Shown here: in pieces, positions 10,335-21,949 of the stretch
How positions within the stretch are numbered: the stretch's first letter is position 1
Layout of the letters: each line of letters starts with the position of its first letter
Assembly: GCA_940671915.1 (NCBI GenBank)
Contig: CALNVZ010003434.1
Location: forward strand, 10,670,000-10,733,999
DNA: 64,000 nt
Source: Paracentrotus lividus
Taxonomy: Eukaryota > Echinodermata > Echinoidea > Camarodonta > Echinidae
Direction: 5' to 3'
The notes under the pieces: generated by a model
The model's input: only the letters and a program-made list of their open reading frames with translations
Databases searched by the model: none
What the model was told of the DNA's origin: nothing
Translations under genes and position numbers: made by a program

Positions 10335-10865
10335 TACACCCATCAATTGATCACTGAATAAGTCGGCAGAGTTATCTGCCGACAGATAACTCCTTATTGC
10401 TATGAAACTCTTGAAAAAGTTAGAGACTTTTAGTGATACACTCATCACACCCATTGCTGCCAGAAACAGCGGACAACTCCAGCTCATCCCCCTCAAACTC
10501 GAGAAGAAGCTCAAGATTCAGGGAGTCTTCCATCCTGGTTCCTGGAATCAACTTATAATTCCTGCTCATTTCTATGAAACTCTAGAAAAACTAGAGAATT
10601 TTATTGATATACTCATCAATCTATCACTGTCAGAATCAGCAGATAAATCCAGCTATGGCGCTGTTTAAGAAGCTCTAGATTCAGTGATACACCTGTCTAT
10701 TAATAACTGCAGGAATCAGCAGATACGTGTAACTCCTGCTCATCACTCTGAAACTCTTGGAATAACATAGAGAATTTAATTCATACACCCATCACTCTAT
10801 CGCTGCCAGAATCAGCAGAAAATTCTTTCTCATCACTATGAAACTCATGAAGAAGCATTTGAATG
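10276..10865 (+). repeat. Tandem array starting in the last ERCC6L codons and filling the 3'UTR (about 7 units)
   Basis: A degenerate unit of 80-105 bp (AACTCC..CTCAT, GAAACTC, AGAGA.TTTAGTGATACAC, TCAATCTATCACTG, CAGAATCAGCAGATAAC) begins near 10276, 10382, 10468, 10550, 10637, 10720 and 10809. Unit 1 is the coding end and stop of ERCC6L. Unit 3 still encodes LQLIPLKLEKKLKIQ, close to the real C-terminus LQLIVLKLKEQLQIQ. Confidence 0.85.
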
Positions 10866-11381
10866 AGGATATAGCTATTACTCAGTGGCTGCATATACAG
10901 TACTAGGTGATCTGACTGTGTGTGAGATGACCAATCCAGTCTAAAAGCCAATATAAAGTTGTGATAGACAAAAGCAGATCGGAACAAAAATTGTTTGATA
11001 GATGTACAGTCATTCCTGTCTTTATGTGTGTGAGATAATTCTCCAATGGTAAAGAAAATCTTGGATTCTCCCAGTCTAAATTTCAAACAAGTGCACTTAT
11101 GTTTGTGTGTGCCTGTTTGTACAGTATAACAAGGTACGCAGTGAGCAAGCTGTGCAGAAAAGACAAAACTTTATTTATTTATTTTTATTTTTTTGGGGGG
11201 GGGGGGGCTACAAAACAGCGAGTCTATTCACCCAGACTTTTCGAAAAGAGCAAGAAAAGAGAGGGAAAGGAGCTGGAAAATGACGCGTTGTAGAAAAGGG
11301 CTTGCTCACTGTGGTAATTGGATTGGTCTCCAGATCTGGAGGGGATTGCACGACAGTCTACTCTTATTATGACGAGCGTGT

Positions 11382-11523
11382 GCCCTTTAACATAAAGAGA
11401 TATGATAGATTGCAAATTTGAAACAGCCATTCTGATTGGTTCACAGCGAGACTTTTATGCAACAAGAATCCTGATTGGCTACTATTGATTTACAATTGAT
11501 AGTAACTCTTTATGTTACAGGGC
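11382..11523. mobile_element. MITE with GCCCT..AACATAAAG ends (family A, copy 1)
   Basis: It starts GCCCTTTAACATAAAG and ends CTTTATGTTACAGGGC, with internal CATTCTGATTGGTTCACAG and CCTGATTGGCTACTAT. A second copy lies at 25962-26117 in the same orientation. Non-coding. Confidence 0.85.
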
Positions 11524-11526
11524 CCT

Positions 11527-11646
11527 GGGGGGCATTTCGTTTTATCCGACAAACTGTTATAAGCTACTGAAATGCTTGCATCTGATTGGCTGAGAGCAAA
11601 TTTATCGGATAAAATGTCCGACAAGTCCTTTGATGAAATGCCCCCC
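11527..11646. mobile_element. MITE with GGGGGCATTTC ends (family B, copy 1)
   Basis: It starts GGGGGGCATTTCG, has TTTTATCCGACAA and GGATAAAATGTCCGACAAG in inverted arrangement, and ends GATGAAATGCCCCCC. It abuts the family A copy at 11523. The other copy, at 24009-24150, is reversed. Confidence 0.85.
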
Positions 11647-12678
11647 TGGACTGATGCAAGATTTTCATAGAGTGACGCAGTTCCCCTAAGTTGCGATTTC
11701 AGACATGTCCACGTGTGTCTATATTTGTATGTCTTCATTATGACATTTTGTTATTTAAGAGGTATTTGGCCGAGTCTCACGCACCTCATTATAATGAGAG
11801 TGGACTGCAAATTAGACTTACGATCTAAGAATGAAGGGATGAAATGCACATCTTCCATAATTATGATTGGATTCATGGTAGCTTAATGTATTTATTGTCT
11901 AAGCCTAGAGCATTATTTTATTGTTTTGAAAAAAATTTATTGGCATATTTTCTATTTGTAAGCCAAAATCATGTTAGTTTTTTGGCATGGATGTTGTACA
12001 CTTTAAGTAATATTTACTGAAAGTACATGTATAGTCTTTGTATTTTGTTTATTTAAATGCAAATGTACATACCTATATATTACTCAAATGTTGAATATCT
12101 TAACTATAGAACAACAAAAGTAAGATCTTGTCACCATAGTTTTTGCAAACGAAGAAATTAACAATAATCACAATCATTTTACCTTGGAGTCCAAGTGTGA
12201 TTGTCAAGAAATTTCATCTTTCCAAGTACTTACTAAAAATCTTTGAGTATTCTGTAATTTGTGCCACCTTTTGGGTGTCAGAGAATGTTTCCACATCTTC
12301 TTAAGATAACCAATAAAACAAGTAATTTTTGTTTCGTGACATTTTAAGGTTGGTGAAGTGATTCAGAGAGAAAGACACAGAAATTAAATTATTAAAACAA
12401 TAATCACAATCATTTTACACTATGGCGTTTTCACAGGGAAATATTTGAAACAAATATTAACAATGCAAATAAGTTTTCATAACCAAGAAATTATCAATCA
12501 ACACGAGCGTTTGACTGTACACTCTGGCATTTTCTCTTGAAATATTTTTGTGTATGATAAACCCTAATACAGTATATTCCCATTTTGATGAGTACAAATG
12601 CAACAAAAATTCTGTAATAACGAGGCAAGTGATTATCTTGGTCTAACAAAAAAGTACTGTGTTGTAGACTACAAACTG

Positions 12679-12922
12679 CAGTACACTCCCATTGTAATGA
12701 GATGCTCAGAAACGAGCTGCAATGTGCTTCATTGTAACAATACATTGTTAGACTGTGGAAACTTGTTATAATGTGGTCCTTGGGACCATAGAATTTACCT
12801 TGGTATGTTGGGGATCTCGTTATATCAGGGTAAAAGATAAAGGAATACAAAAAGCTGGGACCAGCATTTTGTTATTTGAGGAACCTTGTTATATCAGATC
12901 TTGTTGTAATGAGTTTCCACTG
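12679..12922. mobile_element. MITE with CAGTNCACTCCCAT ends (copy 3, longer)
   Basis: It starts CAGTACACTCCCATTGTAAT and ends TAATGAGTTTCCACTG, 244 bp. It contains GTTATAATGTGGTCCTTGG and CTTGTTATATCAGATC repeats, so it may be a composite of two family members. Confidence 0.7.
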
Positions 12923-13005
12923 TACCGAGCAAACAGGCAAATAAGGAAATAAGGAAAATTGCAAAATAAGCTTGTATCTTTGCTAGTTGCAAATGTGTAA
13001 CTGGA

Positions 13006-13301
13006 GTAGACTGTAGAAAAAGGGCACAAGAAACAAGGATTTGTAGACTGTAGAAAAAGGGCACAAGAAACAAGGATTTGTAGACTGTAGAAAAAGGGCA
13101 CAAGAAACAAAGATTTGTAGACTGTAGAAAAAGGGCACAAGAAACAAAGATTTGTAGACTGTAGAAAAAGGGCACAAGAAACAAGGATTTCTAAACTGTA
13201 GAAAAAGGGCACAAGAAACAAGGATTTGTAGACTGTAGAAAAAGGGCACAAGAAACAAGGATTTGTAGACTGTAGAAAAAGGGCACAAGAAACAAGGATT
13301 T
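13006..13301 (+). repeat. 37 bp minisatellite, 8 units
   Basis: The unit GTAGACTGTAGAAAAAGGGC plus ACAAGAAACAAGGATTT repeats eight times with very few changes (AAGG/AAAG, GTAG/CTAA). Its high identity implies recent expansion. Open frames across it are a by-product of the repeat. Confidence 0.97.
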
Positions 13302-13465
13302 GTTGTAACATTGTCCTTTGTGTAATAAGATTCTAATGCAGAAATTGACAATATGCATGTATAATGTACATGTATTTTGATAAGTAGCCTATAATGGTTT
13401 TATATCGTAAACCAGGGATGTGTGAAAGAAAATACATTTACTTTGATTTTTTGATTTTTTGAAAA

Positions 13466-13488
13466 ATATTTATTTATTTATTAATCAT

Positions 13489-13567
<79 letters not shown>

Positions 13568-13570
13568 TTT
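13466..13570 (+). repeat. (ATTT)n microsatellite running into an assembly gap
   Basis: About 100 bp of ATTT repeats end at a run of N. The real length is unknown because the gap interrupts the repeat. Confidence 0.97.
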
Positions 13571-13594
13571 NNNNNNNNNNNNNNNNNNNNNNNN
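13571..13594. other. Assembly gap (24 N)
   Basis: A run of 24 N follows the ATTT repeat. The sequence at 13595-14220 shows nothing recognisable. Confidence 1.
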
Positions 13595-14253
13595 GTAACA
13601 TTTGGTGGTATTAAAAGTGTTCCTCATAAAGTTGTAATCACTCAAGTGGGTATATATAAGGCTATGTAATGATAATGTTGTATCCTGGGAAAAGAAAAGG
13701 AGGACAATGTGAGAAGTTCATTTCAAATTAGTCTGGAAAATGAGTAGAGTTCTATTTATACATGAATGTGTCGGAATGTGTCAGGCCTAAATACTGAGTT
13801 TCACAAAGGTAATTGTTTGGACTGATAATACATATACACCATGAATGTTTGTTCTGATCATGATTATGTAACATGATGTATAAAAATCACAGTGACACCT
13901 ATTATGCCATTTCCTCCTGTAGTTATTTTGATTTTGTTTTCCACTTCACTTGTTTTTGCCTTGGATTGCTCAGTGTTTGCCACCCAAACAAAAAGCCCCT
14001 ACTAAGTGAACAATTACAACTTCTAATTATTGATTTCGGGACATTCCCGGTTGACAAATTAACTTTTAATACACCATGAAAGTTTCTCTTGGTGACCAGA
14101 AATTTTGCCAGAGCCTTATGGTACATAGTAGCGAGGCAAAGGTGGGTTTTACATGTATATCTACAGGTGCTATACAAAAAATGGCTGGTTTATGAGTTGA
14201 ACAGCTCATCACCAAGGAAGGTTGGAGTGAGAGAGAGAGTAAGTTAGTGAGAG

Positions 14254-14290
<37 letters not shown>

Positions 14291-14485
14291 CAGTGCGTCC
14301 CAAAAAGAACTATACACTTTTGAAATGGCTGCCAAATAAAAAATATTTGACTTTAGGTAATGAAATTTACATGTATGGAAAGCTCATTATCCATACTTTC
14401 ATATGACACCAAAAATTCCGAAAATAGGTCATGCATGAATAAGCAGCGTTCACTTTTGTAAATGGTATTGAAATTAGGGTGCGCC

Positions 14486-14706
14486 GGAATTGCATACTTG
14501 CCAACTGTCCCTATTTAGTAGGGACAGTCCCTATTTTAGGGAAAAAGAAGGAGCATTTATCACCATTTACAACCCTTTGTCCCTATTTTTTGAAAAATCT
14601 GTGTACAGTAATCTATAGGAAATACAGAATTGTCCCTATTTTTAAAATTTGTATTCCCACTTTGTCCCTATATTTGGACTCAAAATGTTGGCAGGTATGG
14701 AATTGC
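14486..14706. mobile_element. hAT-like MITE nested in the fold-back element, with 8 bp target duplication
   Basis: A 205 bp insertion (14494-14698) starts ATACTTGCCAAC and ends GTTGGCAGGTAT. It is flanked by GGAATTGC at 14486-14493 and 14699-14706. The opposite arm of the host element has an uninterrupted GGAATTGC, which is the empty site. An 8 bp duplication is the hAT signature. Confidence 0.88.
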
Positions 14707-15594
14707 CCTACCAATTTGTATGAGGAAAGTCATTGGAGCTAATGGAATTGAGGATGATAATGCAGAATTACTGATCAATTATGATGAATTGGGGTTTGCT
14801 AAGTGAAATTTGTGAAAATGGGGATTAAAATTTCATGCATGAGTGAACAGGAATATGTATTTCCTATTGTTGCTTTGTAACTTTCCAAGGTATATTCAGT
14901 GGTGTGTTAGTGGTAGTCAGGATGGGGTGCAGACCAGGTGAGATGCAGGGTAATTTTTTGATCATTTTTGATGATCGTTTTCATGATCTTTTGGATTGTC
15001 TGAATGTCCAACATCAGTGACATTCTTTTTTTTTCTTCAACAAACAGGTTGTGCATCGGAAGAGGAGGAGGACACGTTGAGCATTGAACGTACAGACTTT
15101 TATTTTCATTTTGCACTATCAGATTTTTTCCCCCTCATTTTTGTTTTGTTACAGGATGGATGAAACAGTTGTAAAATCGAAAAGAACAAAATTCAACTGA
15201 AAATAAAGACTGACATGTTAATTTCACAAATTTGTGTTACACTGTACCATATTCCTTGACAAAAGTCCAAATTGCTAAAATGACTGGATAGTTGGTTGGT
15301 TGATCAATTGAGTTGATTGATTTATTGGATGGTGATTGAAATAACTGTATGAAGATGATGTAATGCTTGATTGATTAGTTGAAACATTTGGAGACTGGTA
15401 CAATGTTGATTAAGTGATTGCTAGCTGGGTGATGATTGTCTAATTTATGTGACTGATTGATTGATAGATTGATAGATTGTCATCAACCGTCCCAATTTGG
15501 GTAAATGTGAGTAGACCGGGATGCAGGAAGGTAGTCAGGATATGTGGAGTAGAAACCAATAAATATGAATGGTCAAAAACACAACCATGCAAAA

Positions 15595-15735
15595 AGAGAG
15601 AGATAGATAGATAGAGAGAGAGAGGGAGACAGGGAGAGAAAGAAAGAAGAGAGAGGTAGAGAGGGATGAAGACAAAGTAAGAGAGAGAGAGAAAGAGGAA
15701 GGGAGAGAAAAGAAGAGAGAGAGAGAGAGAGATTT
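15595..15735 (+). repeat. GA-rich microsatellite
   Basis: Interrupted GAGA/GATAGATA/GAAAG repeats in the loop of the fold-back element. Similar GA repeats flank the element at 14227-14288 and 16179-16228. Confidence 0.9.
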
Positions 15736-16229
15736 TAATCCTTCAGTGGTGTGTTTAAAAACACACCACTGAAGAACCTCACTAAATATACCCTGGAAAG
15801 TTACAATGCAACAATAGGAAATACATATTCCTGTTCACTCATGCATGAAATTGTAATCCCCAATTCCACAAATTTTACTTAGCAAACCCGAACTCATCAT
15901 AATTTGATCAGTAATTCTGCCTATCATCCTCAATTCCATAAGCTCCAAATGACTTTCCTCATTCAAATTGGTAGGGCAATTCCTGCGCACCCTAATTTCA
16001 ACACCCTTTACAAAAGTGAACGCTGCTCATTCATGCATGACTTTTTTCCGACTTTTTGGTGTCATATGAAAGTTGGGATAATGAGCTTTCCATACATGTT
16101 AATTTCATTACCTAAAATCATATATATTTTTATTTGGCAGCCGTTTCAAAAGTGTATAGTTCTTTTTGGGACGCACTGTAGAGAGAGATTGAGCTAGAGA
16201 GAGAGATTGAGCGAGAGAGAGAGAGTTAA

Positions 16230-18108
16230 AAGTAAATGGCGTAGCCCGATGTCCCTTTGGTCTAATAAATTTATGCAAAATAGTTGAAATGCATGAAGAA
16301 TAAGCTGTAAAAAAACTTATTAATTTATTCTACAAAATTTCAACTAGGCCCCTATTCTCTTTCCATAGTTACATTCAAACAAAGAAAGGGTCATATGATG
16401 GGCGATATAGATATATGTGAGAGGTTGCCGGGGGGGGGGTAGATTTTTTTATCTAGTGATATCTTTCCTTATGTATTTTTTTTTTCAAGTTGGCGTTCCT
16501 GTTGTTTTTTTTCAGAGGGGTTAGATTCATGCATTAAAAAAAATGATAATTAAAAAATATGAATAATTAACAACAACAACAACAACAACAAAAAGGAGAA
16601 AATGCCCCGAGTACAACAGACTTTTAATAACAAAATGATGACACGATATGGTCTTTTTCGTACCATCGAACACTTTTAATTAGTATAGTCTTCTCACTGC
16701 AGTTAACACACTTTGCATTTTACAGAAGAAGTTTACCTTTTCCTTTTTTTGAAATCTTTTCCAATCGATTAACATTTTCATTGACGCGATTCGGGGTAGT
16801 ATTATGATACCACAAATAATCATGTAAGTGTTGTATAATTGCGGCATGCATCTACGTAATATATTGATAAGTATAATTCAGAAAGAAATGAAATACATAT
16901 AATCAATGTCCTAAGGGGGAAAATGATTTTTACAATATATTATATCTAAAGTTCTATGATGTTCTTTATCGCCCTGTATTTCACATTTTCTGCTCGCAGG
17001 CATTATGTAGTACACACCATATAAAATTGAATATTTAAAAGAAAAAAAGAAAGGATATCCACGCGCAACATAATTGATTCGCAAATACGGAACATAATGT
17101 AATATATTTTCAGAAATAACTTACAGCAAATGGATTTCCCCAAATATTGAACTAAACCTTTATACATAGAAAAAGAAATACAATTTGTAGAAATAAAAGC
17201 AAAGATATCATACAAACTTTACCCCAAAAGCCTGGAGTAATGGATTTCAACATTTAACAAAATGAAAGTTAAAAATAATACGATATCCAAAAGCAAACAT
17301 CACGAAATAAACAAAGAAGCACAAAATAAACGAATTTTCATGTGATTTAAACACAATTTCTTTAGAAATAACAAAGAAATAATTACAAAAATAAAAGCAA
17401 CAGAAATGATCTCACACAAACCGTCAGGATATCACGCCTTATTACGTTTCCTATTTAATAACCAAATAATATTGAAGGGCCAATTTGACCTTATTTTAGG
17501 TCCATTGGGGCCATACGCGGATTCCTGGTCAATTGGTGCCATGTATGGCGAAAACTGAGCCGGAATAGCGTATTACCCAAAGGACTGGGAATCAATCAAA
17601 GGAGTCAATTCGACACTTTATTTATTTATTTTTCTATAGAGTGCACACAATTAAATTAAAAAAACAAAAACAACAACAACAAATCATTTGGATGTACGGC
17701 AACTTGTAAACTGACACAGTGGTTCGTTTAGTGCTTTTTAGTTTCAACACGTCATGTTCGAAATTAACCATCTTGAATCGAAAACAAAAATTATCTTTAA
17801 ACTTCATATTGTATAGGATCTTCTGAAACCACAGGCAGTTGTTACAATTAAATAACCTCCGATAGATGTTGCTTTGATGTAGGTCATTAATGGTAGGGCC
17901 TATATCACAGGGGCCGTGGATCGTTTTTGAAAGAGGGGGGTGGGGGGCTCAACAGGAACAATTAGATGGTATTTTTTCGTGTTTGTACACGTTTGATGAT
18001 AAAAAAAAGTGTGAGCTAAAGACCTTAAGCCCCCAGCTCTGCGGTCCCCGTTTCGAATGATTTTCGAATGATTCAAATGTCGAACCCAACAGTCGATTTT
18101 TTATTAAG
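16230..18108. other. Intergenic stretch, nothing recognised
   Basis: AT-rich DNA with scattered G runs (16428-16438) and AAC microsatellites (16570-16590, 17668-17682). No convincing exon, RNA gene or transposon end was seen. Confidence 0.6.
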
Positions 18109-19136
18109 GGGCAAGTCCAAGCTATTTTGCGCGGTAACAAACGGGACATTCAGAGCCAAAAATAGGGCTTGTTTGAAAAATCTTAATATATAGAAAGGAA
18201 TAGCATACAACCTTCTTTAGGTATATTAAGTTCTCTGTAATGGATACGATAAGATGATTCATAAAAAACATAAAATAGTGTAATAACTCAATTCATATTA
18301 ATTTATGATCATTTATCGTCGTAACAAACGGGACCGCAAAAAATGGTGTTTTCAAATTTGGACTTTGTTCACATATAACTCTGAATTTAAAAAATAGATC
18401 TAAATTTGCAGAGTCATATCCTCTTAACATGTAATAAACATTGTAAGGACATATTTTAACGTTAATACAACTTCGAGTTTCTGGCAAAGTTCAAGTTTTA
18501 AAAACTATGTCAGGTAACAAACGGGACAGTACACACGGGACAATTATTCCCTGTGATATTTTTTTATTAAACAATTGGTGTAGCCAGGCGTAGCAACATC
18601 TTTTGTTAAAAAATCTCTCTGTTCAAACAAAGGAAACATAATACAAAACACAAATGTAAGAAGAACTTATTTTGTTTCATTTCTAAGGTGGGAGGGTGGG
18701 TAATAAAAATGTATGAATTTACATCGGCTCAGTAACTTTTGTGAGACTATTTCTGAGACCTGAATATTTTAAGTCTAAAAATATGGAAAGCTATGTGCTA
18801 GGTTCGTGATATTTTCACCAGAGTAAGCTACGAAAATATAAAAACAGAAAATACATACTTTCTGGTTGTACTCCTATGACAAAACCTCTTTTTTAAATGG
18901 TGAAAATAGCATTTTTAATGCATTTAATTTATATTTTTCATGAATATCAATGAGCCTTGTGACGTATATGACCTTGAAATGACTTTTTGACCTCATTTGC
19001 ATTAAGTTAATTTCATACCCTTTATGGTGATATATGACACATTATGTAACCTACAAACCCACTGACACACTTGACACAAAAATGGTCAAAAAGTCGAAAA
19101 ATCACCATCTCGGGAACAAATAGCGTGGACTTGCCC
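18109..19136. mobile_element. Non-autonomous DNA transposon with GGGCAAGTCCA ends
   Basis: It starts GGGCAAGTCCAAGCTATTTT and ends AATAGCGTGGACTTGCCC, about 1.03 kb. GTAACAAACGGGAC occurs at 18133, 18321 and 18514, which may be repeated binding sites. No transposase frame. The superfamily is not assigned. Confidence 0.75.
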
Positions 19137-19681
19137 TATGCAATAAAAGCTTTTTATGCGGCTGATAGGTTCAAATGAACATCATTCGCGTGCCCCCCCC
19201 CCCCAGAAACTGAAAGCCCCATTTCAATTTCACAAATCCCTATTTTTGTGGGATATTTTAAAATAAGCAGATATTCTCTTATTTTTTGTTGAGGTCTGCC
19301 AAAGAGGATCTTTAAAGGACATTATGTTCGTTGAGTTGCGGCGTATAGAGGGCACTATTCAGTTTTTGAAGAAAAAGGGTTCAATGTTCACCTTTATTGA
19401 CCACATAAGCAACACTTTGTTTTATATTGGGGCCCATTTACACCTGTCGGATACCCATTACCACCTTTATATCTATGAAAGGGTGCTCAACAGCACTCCG
19501 GAATCCTTAAGGTTCTGGTGAACATCATTTTCTTGTACTGAAAGGTGCTATAATGGGCAGCCAAAAGGTGCTGCTACTGAGGCAAATCTAGCACTCTATA
19601 TGTTCAACTTCAGTTGGGATCTTTTACAAATTACTCTTCCAGCTAATGACGTAATCATCATTACAAACTTTTAGTTAATGC

Positions 19682-19925
19682 GGCGGTCACAACTCGCCGT
19701 ACCTTCGACGTGCAACTCCTTACGATGGATTTCGTAGAAAATTCGTGCAGCGGAGGTACCTCGCAGGTACAATGCATGTACGACGTGCAAAAAGTTTTTA
19801 CAATACCCTTACTATAGAATTGCAGGAATCGCAGAAGTTGAATTAGACCTGTGCGTGCATTGCACATGCAACGCAGGCTACGTCGATGGCACGTGCCCGT
19901 AGCCTACGACGTTTGTGACCGCCGC
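19682..19925. mobile_element. MITE with GCGGCGGTCACAA ends
   Basis: It starts GCGGCGGTCACAACTCG and ends GTTTGTGACCGCCGC, 244 bp, with CG-rich interior words (GTACGACGTGCAA, GTAGCCTACGACG) in an AT-rich setting. Confidence 0.78.
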
Positions 19926-21901
19926 CATAGACATGCAGGAATCGCGTAGGATTTTGAAGCTCATTGTCGCTTATTGCCGAGAAATTAATGACTGAATATG
20001 TAGGAAAATATATAATTTTTTTAAACTTATTTTGAAGCATGTATTGATGCTATATAAATAAAATTCCAGGGTTTCCTCTCCACACATTATTACATGCAGG
20101 TAGCATTACATAGTATGTAGGACCATCTACAAATTAGTCATTGCTAACGGAACTTTTTTTTATTTAAACTGATACTTTTTATTACCCGAAAAGAGCGGAG
20201 TTATCGTTTTATAATTGGGTTAAATGTTGGCAGTTTTTGTGCCCAACTATTTGAAGAACGGACACTTCTCCTCCCAATGTCTTAAAAAAAAACAACCTTT
20301 AAAGTTGCCTGCTCTTAAACATCTGAGCATATAATCTTCAATTGCCAGAACATTGAGAAAATTGAGAGAAAAAAAAAAATATATAAACGAACCGGTCAAA
20401 AAAAACAACAACAACAAAACAAGCAAACAAAAAACAAATCAAAACGAAAAAAAAAGAAAAAAAAGAGGGAAACAAATCATTATTCCATTCTTCACTGAAA
20501 ATTCACACAACCAATTGCATGTTTTTTACTTTTCAATATCCGAGTCGGCATAAATATTTCTTTCTGCTACATCGCTTACGACTTTATATACAATCAATTT
20601 ACTTCAGTTACCATAGTAACGTAATTTTACCTTATACATGGCTCTCTGTGATAGTACTCGACTCTGCTAAATCTAAATCTATAGGTAACACACTACCATA
20701 TAACTTTTTATATATTACGTAAGATTATACATCTTTATATATTATTAATGATGATGATGAAAATTAGATATGAAATCCACCGTAAATACTCATGAATGTT
20801 GGTCCATTTCCTCTTATAAACATTATATGAAATGAACATACCGGATAATGATCAACTCACTAGAAGAACCATGAAGCACTCAATAATATAATTAGTGATT
20901 CGCAGATTATGTTCGATTCTTTTTGAAAGACGCGATATTTATATAATTGATTGATCATACTGACATCTAACGTTTCGCGGCGACAAAATGTTTCCGTGAT
21001 TTAGGCCATAGAGTTCCGGATCCGACAAACATTGAGAAGTAAATAGGAATGATTTGGAGTATTAGATATACTGAGAACACAAATTTGTCTATTTTCTCTT
21101 ATTAATTTTGTGTGCCCTTTGCATGCCTTTTTTTATAAAATGTTATGAAAGCTTTATCTGCCCTTCAGTTTATATTTAGCACAAAAGATATTTTGATGTG
21201 TCCCAAATATCTTGCTTTTCTTTCTTCTTAAAAATTCACTACTGCATAACCGGCCCATTTCAGTGGTGCAGTGCTGTAACAAACTATTTTTTCAACGTTA
21301 GTTTGTTTATTTTTGCTCTCATTACTAAACCAGTATTTTAAAGTCAAAAGAGGGGAAACAGCCAGTTTCTGCAATCGTAATAGCTTTGTGTGAATTTTCA
21401 AATTCCATTGAAACATAATGAAACAAAATGATGTTAAACACACTTTATCTTTCGTACTATACATAAAGAAGTATCATAGACATATCGCGTTCAAACTAAT
21501 TTGTTCAGAGGTAAAATGGTAGCTAAAAACGTCCCTTCTTCCTTTAAATAAATATTTTAATTATGTTCACCAATCACAAAACATCATATAATTCTGAATA
21601 TTGGAGAACATTTCTCAATTAATGTTTAGATAACAGACCAACAAATGTTAAAGACGAAAACACAAATAACAAGAAAAAAAGAAAATAAACAAAGAACAAA
21701 TAAATCACAAATAAATAAAAAAAAAAACAAACAAGAAAAAATAAAATAACAAAAAAATCAACACACTAACACAATACAACAAATTTACAAAAAACAAAAA
21801 AAAAAAAAGCAATATACAAAAAAAAAGACGAAAAAAAATACAAAAAAAGAAAAAAAAAAAAATAAAATAAAAAAAAAAAATAAACACAATTTGAAGAACG
21901 A

Positions 21902-21949
<48 letters not shown>

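Larger units (their letters stand above)
14291..16178. mobile_element. 1.9 kb fold-back element with CAGTGCGTCCCA ends and TA duplication
   Basis: The ends are CAGTGCGTCCCAAAAAGAAC and its complement GTTCTTTTTGGGACGCACTG, with TA on both sides (14289-14290, 16179-16180). It sits in a GA microsatellite. The arms are several hundred bp long (about 14291-14912, interrupted by a 205 bp insertion, against about 15752-16178). TA duplication and CAGT ends suggest Tc1/mariner. No transposase is seen; the loop holds GATT-rich DNA, GA repeats and an exon-like fragment. Confidence 0.88.

Noticed and set aside
12889-13351. Minus-strand frames with repeated FLCPFSTVYKSL-type peptides
   Set aside because: Translation of the 37 bp minisatellite in three frames; 37 is not a multiple of three, and no homology is seen.
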